Assembly (NCBI GenBank): GCA_033763355.1 | Contig: JANRKT010000083.1 | Coordinates: 1-8,978, forward strand | Source: JANRKT01 sp033763355 | GTDB taxonomy: Bacteria > Bacteroidota > Bacteroidia > Chitinophagales > Chitinophagaceae | Length of the DNA stretch: 8,978 bases | Direction: 5' to 3' | In this document: piece after piece, positions 7,210 to 8,978 of the stretch | Position numbering within the stretch: the stretch's first letter is position 1 | How the letters are laid out: every line of letters begins with the position of its first letter | The notes under the pieces: model-generated | What the model was told of the DNA's origin: nothing | What the model saw: only the letters and a program-made list of their open reading frames with translations | Database searches by the model: none | Position numbers and translations under genes: made by a program

Positions 7210-7749
7210 TTAAATGTTTCTGAATTTATCCAAACCCTTCCATATCGGGTTTTCTTTCTGTTTTTGTTTTTCGTTCATTTTCTTCAGCGTCTCAAGGGCT
7301 TCCTTGTTACACTTCGGCCCGCCGGTTTCTGATTCCTCACACATCCGGTAAGATGGTACACTCAGGCTAATGAACTCGTATATCCAGTTGGCCACATTAA
7401 GATGGCTTTCACCCCTCGAAATATAATATACATCCGGGTCTTCATCTTCTCCGGCCTTTTCTTCAGGGTTGTCAACCATTTTTACCAGCACTTCAAAATC
7501 TTCCCACAATGTTTTGGTAAGCGGGTTGCCGCACCTGTCGCATGTTACATCTACATTGCCTCCCACTTCAAATTTAAGAAGCATGAAAGAAGGTTTCCTG
7601 TCAAGCAAAAGGCGCACCTTTGAATGGCATTGACTGAAATCCTGGCCTGGAAATGCTGCAAAGAACTTGTCGTCAACTTCGTAATTGAACTCATGAACCC
7701 CCGGTTTCAGGCCTACAAACGCTATTTCATATTCCCGCCGGTTCGACAT
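7210..7749 (-). CDS. yceD: YceD / DUF177 family protein
   Basis: This 179-residue protein belongs to the DUF177 (YceD) family, associated in E. coli and plants with 23S rRNA accumulation. Seen in the sequence: a CDRCGNPL motif (C70 and C73), an acidic segment at 96-105, the family's I-x-L-S-V-P stretch (127-132) followed by C137 and C147, and a lysine-rich C-terminus ending in NPIWKGLDKFRNI. The cysteines could bind a metal, though this is inferred. The location directly upstream of rpmF is the classic one for this family. The ATG at 7747-7749 is the only sensible start; a strong promoter match ends 23 bases upstream of it. It is the first gene of the cluster. Confidence 0.93.
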   Translation of the reverse strand: MSNRREYEIAFVGLKPGVHEFNYEVDDKFFAAFPGQDFSQCHSKVRLLLDRKPSFMLLKFEVGGNVDVTCDRCGNPLTKTLWEDFEVLVKMVDNPEEKAGEDEDPDVYYISRGESHLNVANWIYEFISLSVPSYRMCEESETGGPKCNKEALETLKKMNEKQKQKENPIWKGLDKFRNI

Positions 7750-7772
7750 GACATCCTGATTTTAAAGGCTTG

Positions 7773-7803
7773 CAAAGGTAGGCCAAAATGCTATTCCTTC
7801 AAA
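7773..7803 (-). promoter_or_regulatory. Bacteroidota-type promoter of the yceD-rpmF-plsX cluster
   Basis: On the minus strand, TTTG (7800-7803) is separated by exactly 19 bases from TACCTTTG (7773-7780). This fits the known Bacteroidota housekeeping consensus (TTTG near -33, TAnnTTTG near -7) with no mismatch. Transcription would start near 7765-7769, giving a leader of about 15-20 bases before the ATG of yceD. Confidence 0.8.
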
Positions 7804-7878
7804 CTAAAATTATTTCATTTTATCTGGCGTTTGTGAAGCATCCGGCCATTGCTTTTGTCTATATTGTTTTACGTTTAT

Positions 7879-8958
7879 ATGCGTATAAAAATAAAAAACT
7901 CAGTTTGGCGATGGGGCCTGTTGGTTGTGCTGGTTGTAATTATCAGGCTGATTTCCAGTAATAAAAAGTGGGTTGAAGACAATTATTCTTCGGGTATTTA
8001 TCCTGTGACCGGAGTTTTTTTCAGGACAGTTTTCGGATGGCTTCCTTTTAGTTTGGGAGATTTGATTTACACTGCTGTGGTTTTATGGGTTATTTATGAC
8101 ATCGTATGGCTCCTGGTAAAAGTTTACCGCAAAGAGTACAGTACGCAACATGCCAAGTCAGGGCTTTTAAAATATTTGGGCCTGATGCTGCTTGTGTATA
8201 TCATGTTTAATCTTTTCTGGGGATTGAATTATAACCGGAGGGGGATTGCCCATCAGCTGGCGTTAAATGTGGAAGAGATAAAGCTGGAAGAATTACGCTG
8301 GCTTGCCGATACACTTTTAAAAAAGACCAACGCACTGCAGCAGGGCAACACCCGGTTGCTTAATGCACCCGATAAAATGATCTTTAAAAAAACTGTCGCA
8401 GTTTATGGCAACCTGAAACAGGATTTTCTTTTCCTGCAATATTCCGTTCCGTCTATCAAGCCTTCTATGTTTGGTGTGCTGGGAAATTATATGGGATATA
8501 TGGGATATTACAATCCTTTTACAGGGGAGGCACAGGTGAATACTACTGTTCCGCGGTGGACTTTACCTTTTGTTGCCTGTCATGAAGTGGCGCACCAACT
8601 GGGCTATGCAAAAGAAAACGAAGCCAATTTTGTAGGATACCTTGCGGCCAAACAATCCGGCGACACCGCATTTCTTTACTCCGTTTATTTTGATTTGTTT
8701 TTGTATGCCAATACAGAATTGTTCATAAAGGATTCAACAACAGCAAGGGCAAACCTGAAAAGACTTACTGACGGAGTAAAAAAAGACTTGAAGGAACTGA
8801 GGGATTTTCAGCGCAGGTATGAAAACCCGCTGGATAAACTGGTTGATGTGTTTTATAATAATTTTCTCAAGTTAAATGAACAGCCTGCCGGCAACCGCAC
8901 CTACAACAAAGTTATACTCTGGCTGATGGCGTATTATAGGAAGTATGGGGAGTTGTGA
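7879..8958 (+). CDS. DUF3810 family membrane protein with HExxH motif (putative metallopeptidase)
   Basis: This 359-residue protein matches my recollection of DUF3810, a Bacteroidota family without an established function. It has three predicted membrane segments (about 12-25, 57-80 and 98-116), then the characteristic WGLNYNRRG (114-122), and a large soluble region. That region holds HEVAH (235-239) followed by ENEANF (246-251), where E248 could be the third zinc ligand; this pattern resembles gluzincin-type peptidases. The open frame reaches back to a TTG at 7849, but the ATG at 7879 gives a normal basic N-terminus before the first membrane segment and is preferred. It is transcribed divergently from yceD across a 129-bp gap. 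Only a weak promoter-like pair is visible (TTTG 7830-7833, TGCTTTTG 7850-7857, 16-base spacing). Substrate and activity are unknown. Confidence 0.88.
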   Translation: MRIKIKNSVWRWGLLVVLVVIIRLISSNKKWVEDNYSSGIYPVTGVFFRTVFGWLPFSLGDLIYTAVVLWVIYDIVWLLVKVYRKEYSTQHAKSGLLKYLGLMLLVYIMFNLFWGLNYNRRGIAHQLALNVEEIKLEELRWLADTLLKKTNALQQGNTRLLNAPDKMIFKKTVAVYGNLKQDFLFLQYSVPSIKPSMFGVLGNYMGYMGYYNPFTGEAQVNTTVPRWTLPFVACHEVAHQLGYAKENEANFVGYLAAKQSGDTAFLYSVYFDLFLYANTELFIKDSTTARANLKRLTDGVKKDLKELRDFQRRYENPLDKLVDVFYNNFLKLNEQPAGNRTYNKVILWLMAYYRKYGEL

Positions 8959-8978
8959 GTGGGAAGCAGGGGGTAAGA

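Noticed and set aside
7830..7857. Possible promoter for the DUF3810 gene (TTTG, then TGCTTTTG)
   Set aside because: The spacing is 16 instead of about 19 bases and the second motif has a mismatch, so it is too weak to list as a feature.

Overview
The window reads as ordinary chromosomal DNA of a Bacteroidota bacterium, probably a Chitinophagaceae-like member of the Chitinophagales. Evidence: C-terminal type IX secretion (T9SS) sorting domains with a YPNPA motif, a DUF3810 membrane protein (a family I know from Bacteroidota), start codons without clear Shine-Dalgarno sequences, and one near-perfect Bacteroidota-type promoter (TTTG, 19 nt, TAnnTTTG). The family-level placement is an inference.

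Left part (1-5943): two tandem, same-strand genes for large secreted proteins. Only the last 177 codons of the first lie in the window. The second is complete at 1521 residues: signal peptide, beta-helix-like region, three PKD-type domains, a PQQ-dependent glucose/sorbosone dehydrogenase-like domain, five more PKD-type domains and a T9SS sorting domain. The two genes share an identical 119-bp stretch that runs to the first base of the window, and both end in related hairpin terminators. A 731-bp non-coding gap follows the first terminator; it holds a long imperfect palindrome at 1152-1253.

Middle part (5969-7803, minus strand): the conserved cluster yceD-rpmF-plsX (DUF177 protein, ribosomal protein L32, phosphate acyltransferase), linking ribosome assembly and phospholipid synthesis. 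A strong promoter match precedes yceD, and a terminator-like hairpin with a U-rich tail lies between rpmF and plsX. fabH, often next after plsX, is absent; the cluster ends convergently against the large secreted-protein gene, with a hairpin that can terminate in both directions.

Right part (7879-8958, plus strand): a divergently transcribed membrane protein of the DUF3810 family with an HExxH motif, probably a zinc metallopeptidase-like protein of unknown role.

I found no CRISPR array, tRNA, rRNA, transposase or recognisable defence system. The most unusual items are the multi-domain secreted dehydrogenase with its tandem paralog, and the rpmF-plsX hairpin.
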